From Eonycteris spelaea (lineage: Eukaryota > Chordata > Mammalia > Chiroptera > Pteropodidae), in the NCBI GenBank assembly GCA_003508835.1, contig PUFA01000116.1, positions 1,426,001 through 1,490,000 on the forward strand: a stretch of 64,000 bases of DNA. Direction: 5' to 3'. Positions 55,201-64,000 of this stretch are shown piece by piece; positions within the stretch are counted from its first letter, which is position 1, and every line of letters begins with the position of its first letter. Both the position numbers and the translations under genes were made by a program. The notes beneath the pieces are model-generated. The model was not told the origin of the DNA and made no database searches. It saw nothing but the letters and a program-made list of their open reading frames with translations.

Positions 55201-56033
55201 CTGGTGATGTCGTCTTGAAATTCTTAATGATATTTAAGCAAAGGGCCGGCTATTTTCCTTCCGTGCCAGCTCTCGCGAATTTTGAAGCTGGGCCCAACCC
55301 GTGCCTTTGGCGGACGTCGGAAAACTGTCACCTGGGACCCACAGCGTTAACGCCAATAAGTGGCCCACGGAAACTGCCCCGGACCCCGGCGTTGGAAGCG
55401 CAGCCGCTCCCCGCCGTGGGTGGCCAGCCCGCTGTCCGCGGCTTCCCGCGGCGTCTGGCCCTGGCGGCACCGCCGGCTTCCGCGGCCAGCGCTGCGGTTT
55501 CTGCATCTAGTGAGCCAAATGTGTAATAAACACGACTTAGGTGACAAGCGGAACATCTTGTCCAGCGCGAGGGCCTTGACAGCCGGCCGCGCCTCACTCG
55601 GCGTCCATCGGGAAGCATGCCCAGGGGCCTCCGAGCCACACGCCCGACTTCCTGCTGCCCGAAGCACCCGCGGTCTCCCCGTGCCCCAGGGACAGTGCTC
55701 GGCCACTGTGCGAGATGTGCGCCATTTCATGCGGGTGGTTTTGTGTCCAGCACTGGACGGAGAACAACAAACATTGCTGTGGGAGGGGCGTTGTGTCCGC
55801 AGGCGCGTGGAAGGGGAGGTTCTCGCTTGACACTGCAGCCCCCACCAAAGGGCGGGGCCGGTTCCTGTCCCTTTAAAGACCGGCGGTCCCTCCCTGGCCC
55901 CACCCCTTCTGAACGCCGGGCTCAGAGGAGCTGGAGAGCAGAAGCCTGTGTTCTTCGCAGGGGCAGCAAAAGCACCAGCTTGAACAGCGTCTTTGGAGAA
56001 AACCTGACAACGCGTGAACTCGCCGAAGCACAG
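55200..56033 (+). promoter_or_regulatory. CpG-rich promoter and probable untranslated exon of GIMAP7
   Basis: The region 55.3-56.0 kb is CpG-rich against AT-rich flanks. It ends at a strong donor: GAAGCACAG at 56025-56033 followed by GTGAGCC. The next good acceptor before a known coding start on this strand is at 59133, just above the GIMAP7 ATG. An untranslated first exon, a ~3.1-kb intron and a single coding exon is the usual GIMAP7 structure. The exon start is not defined. Confidence 0.45.
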
Positions 56034-59000
56034 GTGAGCCTGGCCGAGAAGAGGTCCGCAGAGCGACGGAGCTGTGAGGCCAGGACGGTCCAGGGAGGGT
56101 GCCTGGGGGTGGCTTCTGGTCTGAGCAGGGACGAGGTGTGTGCCAGCAGCGCCTCGGGGACGGCCCGGCAGAGCGATAGTGGTGCAGGGGAGCAAGGAGC
56201 ATTCGCAGCGGCAGGTCCCTCCGTCTCGTCCGAACAGGACGAGCCTGTGGCGAGCAGCGCACTTGCCAGGCACCTGCGGTTGTCACAGACACACGGAGGG
56301 CTGGCGGCCTGGAAAGCCGTCCTTTTCCCTTCGCAAGAAGCTAGTGTCCCCAGGCAGGTCCCCGGAATCATTTAGGGACCACCCAGTCTGCATCCTTCTT
56401 TTGACAGAAGAAGCTGGATCCCACAGAGGACGGTGACTCTCTGGGGGTGTTTCATGTCATGAACGGCACAGGAAATCTAGACGTGGGCGTGCTGATTTTT
56501 CTCTAATATTTAACAGGGAGACGCTGCGACCCTCACAGTGTGCCCTGTGGGAAGGGGGAAAGGAGGGTGCTGTGAAGATTTTTATTTTTTGTTTTTGTCC
56601 TGAAGATATTTCTCACTAAAGACAGCCAATGAGATTATTGTACTTTCAGTCTCTCAGACCAATTCTTTCCGTGGTTCATCGGCCACACAAAATGGAAGCA
56701 TGTTCGTTTTATTTGCTTTTAATTTTTTTCTAGTATTGAAATATGAATTTCAATACTAGTATTACTATAAGATTAAACTATAATTTTGTTGTATAATAAT
56801 GAAACTGTCTACATGGTTTCAAGATCAACTCTATGAAATCTAAGTGTACTCAAAGACATCCAATTTTAAGCTTCCAGCCCTGTCCTGCCCCCCACCTGTG
56901 TCTCTCATCCCCATATAAGTAACTTTTTGTCGTCTTAGTTTTCAGATGATCCTGCCATTGCTTTTTCATATATGTGAATATGTATATAAGATTTCATATA
57001 TGTAGTTCATATTCCTCCTTATTGGAGAAATGGTAGGTAAACTCCACATTATTTTCTTCACTAGTTTTCACTTGAGATATAATCTGAAGTTTTCTCCATA
57101 CTGGTAGAGAAAAAAAATGCATCTCATTCCTTTGTACGGATGGATAGTGCTTCCCCATGTGAATGTACCTTAGTTTATTCAGCAGTCCCCTCCCAATGAC
57201 CCTTCGATAGGTTTTTGGTCTTTTATGCTATTATAAATAATGATGCAATGAATAGCCCTATGCATCATTTCTTTCTGTTTTGCCTGTGTGTTCGTGTTTG
57301 GTCCGTGTAGCTTTGGGATGGATGAATTCTAAAACTGGGATTGATAATCAATGGGAACATGCATTTGTACTTTTGCAACACATTGCACACATCTCTTCTG
57401 TCAGTTTTGGACCTTTTTCTCATTTTCACTAGTGACACAGGAGAGGACCTGCTTTTCCCCCACACCTTTACCAACAGATTGTGCCAGCAAACATTTGGAG
57501 TGTTGCCAAACGTGCAGGTGAGAAATAGTATCTCATCTCAGACATAGAGGTGTCATTTTAATTAATTTATTAATTAATTAATTTATTTATTTGTGTGTGT
57601 TTTGATTTCATTTCTATTATGAATAAACGTTAATATCTTTTTATCTATGTGAGGCATATTTACGCTTTTTCTCTTTGAAATGTTTAATGATATCTCTTGC
57701 TCTGTTTTCTATTGAGTTGTTGGTCTTTGTTTCTCTACTTTTAGACTTTCTTTGTATAATAGGAAAATTCACCCTCTTTGGTGAATCTACCTACCCAGAG
57801 TTGAATTGTAAGCAAATGACAATTTTTTTATGGACATTTTTCTTCCCCTGCTTGACCTTTGTGCTTTAATTTGTCTATGGTGTTTTTTTTCTGCCTTGCA
57901 TCACCTTTTAGATTTTCATGTACTCGAATTTATTTGTCCTTTTCTTACTCCATTTTAAATCTCAGAAATATTTCTCTCATCCCCAAGTTATAAAAACGGA
58001 CCCATGTTTTTTTCTATTATTGATATGGATTCATTCTTTGCATTGAAATTTCTGATATTTGTCATTTGAATGACATGAGGTAACGAATGCAGATTTATCT
58101 TTTTCTGAGTAGTTGTATAGCTCCCCTGACCTTGCTTATCGGTCCCTCTTTTCCCCCATTACTGTGAGATGCTGCCTTATCGAATATAAATGTAACGTAA
58201 TATAACTGAATTGAATATAAATGAATAGAATGTGATTGATTTGGTGTATTTCTGAATTTTCTGTTTTTGTGACCCTGCTCCCTCTCATCAGGCACCAACA
58301 TCACATTGCTTTAAGGATGGAAACCGCAAAGTTTTACTCTCCGGTAAAGCTAGCGTTCCCTCTGTTCTTTTTCTTAATGGTGCACGCTAATCTTTTTCTC
58401 CTCACCCAAATGAACTTTATAATAATCCGTTATTTTAGCTGTCGGAGAAGAAAGGTGATGACAACAGTTTACATTCATATTCTAGAAAAGCGTGTCAAAG
58501 AAGTATCTATAAATTGCTGTTTTGTGAAATGCTGTAAACATGAGTCAGTGTTGAGTTTGGTCAAATGTATTTTCTGCGCCTAGGTCTTTTTCTTCTTGAT
58601 CTATTAATGGGACACATCGTAATAACCAATTTTCTCATGTCAAACCACCCTAGTATTTTTGAAATAAATCGCACTTAATCACGGTGGATTACTTTTGTAG
58701 TGTGTGATGATTTATTTAGAATTATTGTATCAGGATTCGAAAATGAGACACAGCTGTAGCTCGAGTTATTGGTGAAGTCTTTTGGATCAATATTATACTT
58801 GCTTCATAGGAAAAAATTGGAAAGATTTCCTTCTTTTCTTTATGATCAGAAATAGTCTAAGTAGCTTTGAGATGCTCAGATCTTTGAAGGTTTCAATGAG
58901 TTTCACTGTGAAATTACCTGGACCTTGGACTCTTTTGTGGGAAAAATTTGTAACCACTTTATTATTTTTTCCATAATAATTTAACTCTATCATCTTTCTG

Positions 59001-59133
59001 TCTCTACTGGGATCAATATGAATAATAGCTTATTATAAACGTTCCAGGAGGAAAAGAAAAAAAAAAGAGGGCGGGAATGGTTTCCACACTTACCTAATTT
59101 GACCCTTTTTCCCTCTCCTTCCCTTCCTGAAAG
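56034..59133 (-). mobile_element. L1 remnant, reverse strand, in presumed GIMAP7 intron
   Basis: From about 56.88 kb the plus strand reads as complement of an old L1. ATAGTGCTTCCCCATGTGAA near 57147 and TATTATAAATAATGATGCAA are typical, followed by an ORF2 complement through 58.98 kb (GATCAATATTATACTTGCTT near 58785, CAATGAGTTTCACTGTG near 58893). It carries ATTA-type microsatellite DNA at 57558-57592. The first ~850 bases of the interval are unique sequence. Confidence 0.6.
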
Positions 59134-60036
59134 GCACATAAACCCCAGACCTCTTGACATAAACATGGCCGGCTGTCAGGACAACATGCTGAGGATTGTG
59201 CTAGTGGGGAAAACCGGAACGGGAAAAGCGCCACAGCAAACACCATCCTCGGGAGAAAAGCGTTTGAGTCTAAGTTGCTCCCCACGCTGTTACCAAGACC
59301 TGTCAGAAAGCATCGCGGGACTGGAACGGGAGGCAGCTTCTTGTCGTCGACACCCCAGGGCTCTTTGACACCAAGGAGACCCTGGAGACCACCTGTGAGG
59401 AAATCAGCCGCTGTGTCCTGGCCTCCTGCCCGGGGCCTCACGCCATCGTCCTGGTTCTGCAGCTGGGCCGTTACACGGAGGAAGAGCAGAAAACCGTTGA
59501 CCTGCTCAAGTCCATCTTTGGGAAGCCGGCCATGAAGCACATGATCGTCTTGTTCACTCGCAAAGAAGAGCTGAAGACTCAGAACATGAGCGACTTCATT
59601 GACAGTGCGAGTGGGCAACTGCAAAGCATCCTGGCAGAGTGCGGGAACGCTACTGCGCCTTCTCTAACCGGAAGGAGCCCAGCCCGGCTGAGGACGACGC
59701 TCAGGTGCGGGAGCTGGTGGGGCTGATAGACAAGATGGTGCAGGAAAATGCGGGGCTCACTTCTCTGATGCCATCTACAAGGACACCGAGGAAAAGCTGA
59801 AACGTCGGGCAGAGCAATTGAAGAAAATCTATGCTGAGCAATTAGAACACGAAATTAAAGTTGTAGAGGAGTCGCCTCGTATAACACAGGAAAAAAAGGA
59901 AGAAATAAAACGCCTGAAGGTGAAACATGAAGAACGAATAAAAAATGTAAGGGAAGAAGCTGAAGAGAGTGTATTTGCAAATCTTTTCAACTATATGAAG
60001 AACTTACTTTCCAAAATGTGGCATCTGTTTTGGTAG
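59134..60036 (+). CDS. GIMAP7: GIMAP7 (four one-base frameshifts)
   Basis: GIMAP7 is a soluble or lipid-droplet-associated lymphocyte GTPase whose dimer drives hydrolysis using the arginine of its conserved box. The coding exon opens after TTCCTGAAAG (59124-59133), with ATG at 59165 and stop TAG at 60034-60036. Family features in order: [13 protein letters not shown] (G1), [43 protein letters not shown] (G3), [20 protein letters not shown] (conserved box; the arginine matches human Arg103), FTRKEEL (G4), [10 protein letters not shown] (G5), then a charged coiled-coil tail without a membrane anchor. The frame breaks at about 59227, 59283, 59649 and 59755. Each break is one missing base in a run of identical bases. 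Allowing for these the protein has 291 residues, against 300 in human. No other damage is visible, so these may be base-calling errors. The strand is opposite to that expected from the flipped human order. Confidence 0.85.
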
Positions 60037-60149
60037 TTATGTAAACCTTATTGTTCTCCCTAATTTGCTATCATTTGCTAGTGTGGCACTTTGCATTTTC
60101 CAAAAGCGGCTCCCGCGGTGTCTTCTGCACACTTGTTCTGCTTAGATCT

Positions 60150-60645
60150 CAGCTTCTTCCCCCTTCTGCTGTGTCATGGCCTGTGTGTCCCTGACGCTGG
60201 GCAGACATGGTGGCCGCGCTGAGAAGCAGCAGATGGTTAAAGCAACACCACGTGGCTCCTAAGGGTGGACAGAACAGCACGACCCTGCTCTCCCGGGGCG
60301 CCTGCCCTTGCACCGCGGTCGCCAGGTGAGGAAGCCCACGGCGCCCACGGGGAGGCCACATGAGGAGGACCTGACGTCGCTGGCACAGCCCCCCGCCCGG
60401 CCTTCCGTCTGCCAGCCGGAGCTCACTCGCCAGCCGCACAAGTTCAGCGCCTCGGACGCGGCTTCCGCGGCCGCCTGTCGAGCCCCGGCGCACGAAGCTG
60501 CCAAGAGCGGAGACGAGCTGTCCCCACTGTGTGTCCTGCCCAAACTGTGCATTCGCGAGGAAAAATAAACGACTGCAGTTGTTTCTAAGTGCTAAGTGTT
60601 GGGAGAGTTTGTTACGCGGCGGTGGCTCAGCGGGAACGTCGTCCC
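60150..60645 (+). mobile_element. Probable MaLR-type LTR
   Basis: The layout resembles the 3' part of a MaLR-type LTR: repeated CCAGC-C-GAGCTCAC-like phrases at 60410-60450, an AATAAA at 60564-60569, then GTTGTTTCTAAGTGCTAAGT and GAGAGTTTGTTACGCGG. The AATAAA could also serve as the GIMAP7 poly(A) signal. The very high CpG content is odd for so old an element. Confidence 0.4.
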
Positions 60646-63080
60646 AGCTCATGCCCCCCCCCCCGCCTTCCCCCCCCCTCGCAACCCCGCAGATGTGAGA
60701 AGTTACAAAATTGGCCCGAGCAGCCAACGATTGTCACGCAGAGTCCAAAGACCCCGCTGAGGACAATCGGAATGAGAAATCCCGCACAGGTCAGGTGTTA
60801 GCACCGCTGGGGCCGCCTGTCATTTCAGTCCAGGTCCGTGATCCCGTCGCCGGTGAAGCATCCGGCTTCTCCTGCAAGACGGCTCCGTGGTGCACGGGGG
60901 TCTGGGCGTGGAGAAAGCCTCTTCCCCGGGCTCTCTCTGTTCTTGTTTGGCTTCCGCCCTCCCTTGAAATGCCCCCGCCTGTAACTTAAGGGTCTCCTCT
61001 GGCCAAACACGTGCCGCTTGCCGCGCAGGTGCGCATTGGCCCTTCTTTCCCCCACCCCTTTGCCCCAGGAGGCTGATGAACGTGGGCCCCGTCAGAGGCA
61101 TCTCTGGCCGCTGCTGCTGGGAAGTCTAAGCAGGGTCACTCGAGGCTAGCAGCGCGGTCAGGGTGTTTGGCCCGCGGCCTCGCTCCCGGCTGGGTCATGC
61201 GTGATGCGCCAGAACCCTGAGGCGCAGGTCCCAGCTCCTCCCCTGGTCTCCTGTCCGCCCACCTCTCCTTCTGGGATGCAGTTCTCACCCGCCCCCTAGG
61301 GTTGGGATGTGACTTCCTTGCTGTTACTAACGCTCCCCCTCGTCCAGGTTCCCATCCCCTGTGTCCACGGCTCGCGGCGGCCCCCACACTGGACTGTCCC
61401 CGAGGACCTAATTAGAGCGGGCCATCTCTTCTGCTAGAATCCTGAGTGATACGTCGTAATGATGCCCACTTTCCTTTCTCTTTCAGACATCCCCTGACTT
61501 TATTATTGTTTTATTTTCAATTCTCTCAAGGATAAGAATGATTTCCTTGTCATTAACCAAGGGGAATGCTTTGTGTTCATACCCGAGGGGTCTGCTAGTG
61601 TATCATCTTTACTGAGTCGTAGGAGGACACAAGCCAGCGCTCTGAGGGAGCCGACCCCAGCCCGCGGGACTTGCTGAGTCAATGGTCTGGGTCATGGGGT
61701 TCTGGCTGAAACCAGTCGTCCTTGGATTCGGGGAGGGGGCTCGACTTAACCTGAGTTTTCTCTTGCCTGAGTGTGTGTTGTTGCTGTGGCCCCTGCCTCC
61801 GGGGCAGCCAGAGCCCACGGAAGGAGCCACCTCCGTGCCAGCGGAATCCTCTGCTGACCCCTCAGGGCACGTTGCGGAGGAGAAGCCCCTGTAGCTGAGA
61901 GAGCCGGTCCCGAGGGGAGGATGTCGGTGGCGGGTGTGACAGAAGTCTCCAGGTCTGGGCAGTTCTCAATGCTAACATGTGGCGCCATGTGCCCAGCGGC
62001 AGCTCGGAGGGGACGCACTTGGCCAGAGCAGTGACTGGCGAGGGTGGCCAGCTGCAGCCCAGCGTGCCATGAACCAGGTGTCGCACGGAAGCGATGGCTA
62101 CCCTCCCTTCAGGAGGCTGAGCCTCGCCACGATTCGCCTGTCTCCTTTACTGGTCTCCGCAAAAATGAAACTTTTTCTTCCCACAAGACTTGTGTTCCTT
62201 TGGCTTAGACAGTCCCAGAGGGGAACCCACGGTGTTCAGTTCCCTTGTGGGGGGTGGGGCCTGGTTTCAAGAAGACGTGACCTCCTGTTGTCCCAAAAGC
62301 TGGACCTGGGCGATCAGAGGCTCCCTCCCACCCCACCCTTTTTGTCCCCGCGCCCCCGCCTCTTCCTGGGTGCGTGTTCAGCTTGCCTTTTCTGTTCCCA
62401 GGAGCCGCCGGAAGGACACAGCCTTGAAAGTGTCATGTGCTGTTCAAACTGTCAGGATGTGTATGAGACTGGGCCTAGCTCAGGCCTCCGGGCAACGCCT
62501 CAGATCTGGCAGGCAGGAGGGAAAACTCCTTGCCTTAGGGCCACCCAAGATCGGCCTTCCACATTCCCTCACTCACAAAACCGCCACCCACCCCTCTGAG
62601 GCACCCTCCTCTTTCTGGGGTTCTCCCTGCCCTCCCTATCGCTGCTGGTTGCAGACTACACCCACAGGTTTCGAACCAGCGTAGCTTTGGAAACAGCAGT
62701 CAAATTCCACGTTCAGGAACAAACATAAACACGGGGGAATCTAACGCGATGGTTCTCACGCTCTGTCTTTCTTTGAAGAAGCACTTGCCTTTCTACAGTT
62801 CTTTCTCGGTCGGGGTGTGGAATGAACGCACTGCCCCGGTGCGGGAAGTCGCCATCATCGTCGTCCTCTCCGTCACAGAGGAGCATTCTCAGTGCTGCAT
62901 CTGGGTGGCAGCCACTCACCTGTCCACGTCAGCGGACGGTCGCGCTGTGTAGCTGGCACGGTCCGCACGCGGTTGCCGGGGGTGCGGGGACGAGGGGTGG
63001 CAGGCGTCACTACGGGGCGTGAGGTGACATGTGTGGCTGATGCGTAGAGCTGGAGTCTTGTGGCGGTGACGGTTTCCCTG
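60646..63080. other. Unannotated spacer right of GIMAP7
   Basis: The stretch is GC-rich, with no recognisable GIMAP exon. A C-rich run lies at 60655-60678. An open frame at 61682-61894 ends in a proline/glutamate-rich tail but lacks a splice structure or family match. I could not place GIMAP4 or GIMAP8 here. Confidence 0.35.
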
Positions 63081-63510
63081 CTGGATACGTGTGCAAAACT
63101 GCATTCGATTCTATGTCCTATTTTATGCAGTTTATTATATGTCAAAAAGGCCTATTCATACCTTTTGCCCATTTTCAATTGTGTCGTGTTTTTCTTAATA
63201 GGTTGTAAGAGTTCTTTATATCTTCTGTCCTTTGTCAGCTGTTCATCAAATTTATTTACAAACTCTTTGTCAGAGATGTGAAATAAAGCAAACATTTCCT
63301 CCAGTTCGCAACTTGCCCTTCTTTTTGTCATATTCTTCTTGCATAAGATGTATTTTGCTGATTATTTTTCATTCTTGTTTTCCTCATATATACACTGAAA
63401 GCTAAAATTTAACCTGTAATCAATCACTCTTTTAGCTGCATCTTGTAAGCTTTAAAATGAAGTATTCTAATTATGCTTCAGTTCTAAATGTCAATTTCTG
63501 TTACATCTCG
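63080..63510 (-). mobile_element. L1 fragment, reverse strand
   Basis: CCTTTTGCCCATTTTCAATT near 63161, AGGTTGTAAGAGTTCTTTAT near 63201 and TTCTTTTTGTCATATTCTTC near 63319 are typical of the L1 ORF2 complement. Confidence 0.65.
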
Positions 63511-63536
63511 TTTGATTCAGGCGTTATTGAAAGCTT

Positions 63537-63682
63537 TGGCCTATGACCATGCCACCCTGAACAGGCCTGATCCCATCCGATCTCGGAAGCTAAGCAGGGT
63601 CGGGCCTGGTTAGTACCTGGATGGGAGACCACCTAGGAAGACCAGGTGCTCTAGGCACACACAAAACAAAACAAAAAAATAA
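63537..63682 (+). mobile_element. 5S rRNA-derived SINE, copy 3 (most intact)
   Basis: Near full-length 5S-like head: GACCATGCCACCCTGAACAG, GATCTCGGAAGCTAAGCAGG, GTCGGGCCTGGTTAGTACCT and GGATGGGAGACCACCTAGG. The A box, intermediate element and C box of a type 1 polymerase III promoter are all present. It then passes directly into an A-rich tail (CAAAACAAAACAAAAAAAT), without the extra segment seen after copies 1 and 2. It differs from functional 5S at several bases, so I call it a SINE or 5S pseudogene, not an active rRNA gene. Confidence 0.85.
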
Positions 63683-64000
63683 AGCTTTGTTCTCCAATCG
63701 CCAAACGTAAGGCATTTGAATTCTTTATCTTTTAATTACATTGGGGTCAGGCAATGTGGCCTATATTATTTCAATCGTATAAAATTCTGAGAGCATTCAT
63801 TGAGGACAAACATAGCACCGGTTTAGTGAATGGTCTTCCTGTGTGCTTGAAAACAACTGACTGCAATTTTACGAAATAGTCTGTGTGTGTCTTTCGGATC
63901 AAGGTCATTACTCCTGTTGCTTCGATCTTCCCTGTCCTTTTTGAATCTTTATCTGCCTGTTCTGGCAATGACAGAGAGGCGTGTTGAAATCTTGTCATAA
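63683..64000. other. Right edge, nothing recognised
   Basis: AT-rich sequence without a gene or clear repeat. Confidence 0.4.

Noticed and set aside
55347..56273. 308-codon minus-strand open frame
   Set aside because: Antisense to a CpG-rich promoter block. The composition is Ala/Pro/Arg-rich and no domain is visible.
61682..61894. 71-codon plus-strand frame with a hydrophobic start and Pro/Glu-rich end
   Set aside because: No homologue recognised, no splice context and length within chance.
63537..63660. Functional 5S rRNA gene
   Set aside because: Several changes from 5S and an A-rich retroposon tail. Two related diverged copies in the window point to a SINE family.

Overview
This is mammalian nuclear DNA: split genes with GT/AG splice sites, old L1, MIR and MaLR-type repeats, and microsatellites. 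Two conserved vertebrate gene groups fix the locus as the TMEM176A/TMEM176B - GIMAP boundary (human 7q36.1), in reverse orientation to the human reference. Three insertions with a 5S rRNA-derived head (about 25.1, 51.7 and 63.6 kb) point to a non-primate mammal. 5S-derived SINEs are characteristic of Old World fruit bats (Pteropodidae), so a fruit bat is my best guess, not a certainty.

Layout. 0-1.2 kb: the decayed end of TMEM176A on the minus strand. 5.0-9.4 kb: TMEM176B on the plus strand in six coding exons, all with good splice sites, but with two one-base frameshifts in exon 4. 9.7-26 kb: gene-poor and repeat-rich. 26.6-28.5 kb (+) and 34.0-31.9 kb (-): two convergent GIMAP5-type genes, GIMAP5a and GIMAP5b, each with a 43-nt first coding exon and one large GTPase exon. 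About 730 bp of that large exon is shared as an inverted repeat, 99.4% identical over its first 540 nt. 42.0-40.6 kb (-): GIMAP1, with an uninterrupted frame but an in-frame deletion of most of its GTPase domain. 44.8-49.7 and 56.9-59.0 kb: long reverse-strand L1 remnants. 59.1-60.0 kb (+): GIMAP7, frameshifted four times. No GIMAP2, GIMAP4 or GIMAP6 was seen between GIMAP1 and GIMAP7, where the human order predicts them.

The genes belong together biologically. TMEM176A/B are MS4A-like four-span proteins of endosomal membranes in myeloid and dendritic cells. GIMAPs are septin/dynamin-like GTPases of lymphocytes that sit on ER, lysosomal, Golgi or lipid-droplet membranes and control lymphocyte survival. 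The window therefore shows an immune GTPase cluster being reshaped by inversion, gene conversion, internal deletion and gene decay. Most frame breaks outside TMEM176A are single missing bases, usually in short homopolymers, so part of the apparent decay may be uncorrected long-read error. I found no evidence of a wholly new biological system. The best leads are the GIMAP5 inverted pair and the mini-GIMAP1.
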